This document shows, in pieces, positions 47,147 to 47,589 of a stretch of 47,589 nt of DNA. Position 1 is the first letter of the stretch. Each line of letters opens with the position of its first letter. Source of the stretch: DTNV01 sp964388435 (lineage in GTDB: Archaea; Micrarchaeota; Micrarchaeia; Norongarragalinales; UBA8480); contig CAYMAH010000003.1 in NCBI GenBank assembly GCA_964388435.1, forward strand, positions 1 through 47,589, read 5' to 3'. A program made the position numbers and the translations under genes. The notes beneath the pieces are model-generated. The model was given only the letters and a program-made list of their open reading frames with translations. It did not search any database and had not been told where the DNA came from.

Positions 47147-47589
47147 TTATATATTTTTAATCGAAACAACCGCGGTCACCCTGATGCCCTCGCCCTTTCC
47201 AAAAGAGGTCAAACCCTCTCCGCTTGTGGCCGTGATTCCAACACTTGAAGGGTCGATTCCAAAGCTTGCCGCTATCTTGCTCTTCATTTCCCCTGCTCTT
47301 GGTTCTATTTTCGGCTTTTTAGCTTCAATGCTTATTGAAATGTTCTCCACCACACAATTCTTTTCCTTCAGCATCGCCGCAGCTGATTTTATGTAGTTTT
47401 CAGAATTCATGTTCTTTTGATCGACGCTCGTGTCAGGAAAATAAAAACCAATGCTTCTGCCTCCAAGAGCGCTTGAAACAGCATTGAACAAAGCGTGAAG
47501 AACAACGTCACCGTCGCTGTGCGCAATCAAACCCTTCTCTCCCTCGAAAACCACGCCTCCCAAAATCAGTTTCTTGTCCGACCCGAAAG
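47147..47589 (-). CDS. ispF: 2-C-methyl-D-erythritol 2,4-cyclodiphosphate synthase IspF (5' part outside window)
   Basis: The frame is open to the window edge: FGSDKKLILGG precedes a short TTG-start version, showing the real N terminus is outside, and the family DxH metal motif with it. Visible: IAHSDGDVVLHAL (His ligand), YFPDTSVDQKNMNSENY, SISIEAKKPKIEPRAGEM and the C-terminal TATSGEGLTSFGKGEGI-like loop. It cyclises CDP-ME 2-phosphate to MEcPP, the fifth MEP step. Direct neighbour of ispH, in the same orientation. Confidence 0.95.
   Translation of the reverse strand, partial: FGSDKKLILGGVVFEGEKGLIAHSDGDVVLHALFNAVSSALGGRSIGFYFPDTSVDQKNMNSENYIKSAAAMLKEKNCVVENISISIEAKKPKIEPRAGEMKSKIAASFGIDPSSVGITATSGEGLTSFGKGEGIRVTAVVSIKNI

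Overview
The window is archaeal chromosome, A+T-rich and densely packed. It carries an exosome/proteasome/RNase P block, an S19e-PDCD5-L39e-L31e-aIF6-prefoldin-FtsY block, NMD3, RfcL, Taw1, DUF2070 and TrmB genes, class III signal peptides and BHB-type tRNA introns. Several traits suggest a reduced, poorly sampled lineage, DPANN-like as my best inference: genes nearly touching, no LX gene at its usual place, a bacterial-type ThrRS, an AddAB-like helicase-nuclease, and MEP-pathway enzymes (IspH, IspF). The sequence alone does not let me name the phylum. GGTG-type ribosome binding sites and TATA boxes 25-30 nt before near-leaderless starts recur.

Layout. 1-5.8 kb: 5'-truncated YchF GTPase, diadenylate cyclase-like protein, NiCoT nickel/cobalt permease, tRNA-Asp, tRNA-Tyr with two introns, a large Asn-rich surface protein, a decayed gene fragment abutting tRNA-Pro, and a VapBC-like pair. 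5.8-13.2 kb (minus strand): the exosome superoperon, from a 60-aa protein and DUF2070 through Rpp30, Pop5, PsmA, SBDS, Rrp4, Rrp41, Rrp42 and L37Ae to an unknown protein. 13.2-18.6 kb: hydrolase, NMD3, HTH regulator, Mtq2-like methyltransferase, a degenerate TGS GTPase, a second Asn-rich surface protein and a hemerythrin-like protein. 18.7-26.2 kb: a mini-pilin-like protein, then the translation/secretion block ending in FtsY and ThrRS, a tRNA-binding domain protein and a MiaB-type methylthiotransferase.

26.2-34.4 kb: a zinc ribbon, a possibly frameshifted small gene, a 340-bp gap with a candidate structured RNA, a membrane protein, a thioredoxin-fold protein, tRNA-Gly with two insertions, a transglutaminase-like surface protein, a TrmB regulator with an operator-like region, its divergent surface protein, a HAD phosphatase and a second mini-pilin-like protein. 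34.4-41.3 kb: UvrD/PD-(D/E)XK helicase-nuclease with a DHH phosphoesterase, then GatC-GatA-GatB. 41.3-47.6 kb: membrane and surface proteins, RfcL, and a putative iron-related operon (IspH, ferritin-like protein, Taw1) after a partial IspF.

The most notable signals are T-loop mini-introns of 15-16 nt in two tRNA genes that all obey one bulge-helix-bulge rule, MEP enzymes in an archaeon, a possible new structured RNA near 26.86-27.02 kb, a dyad over the TATA box of the IspH operon, and a three-copy operator between trmB and a surface-protein gene.
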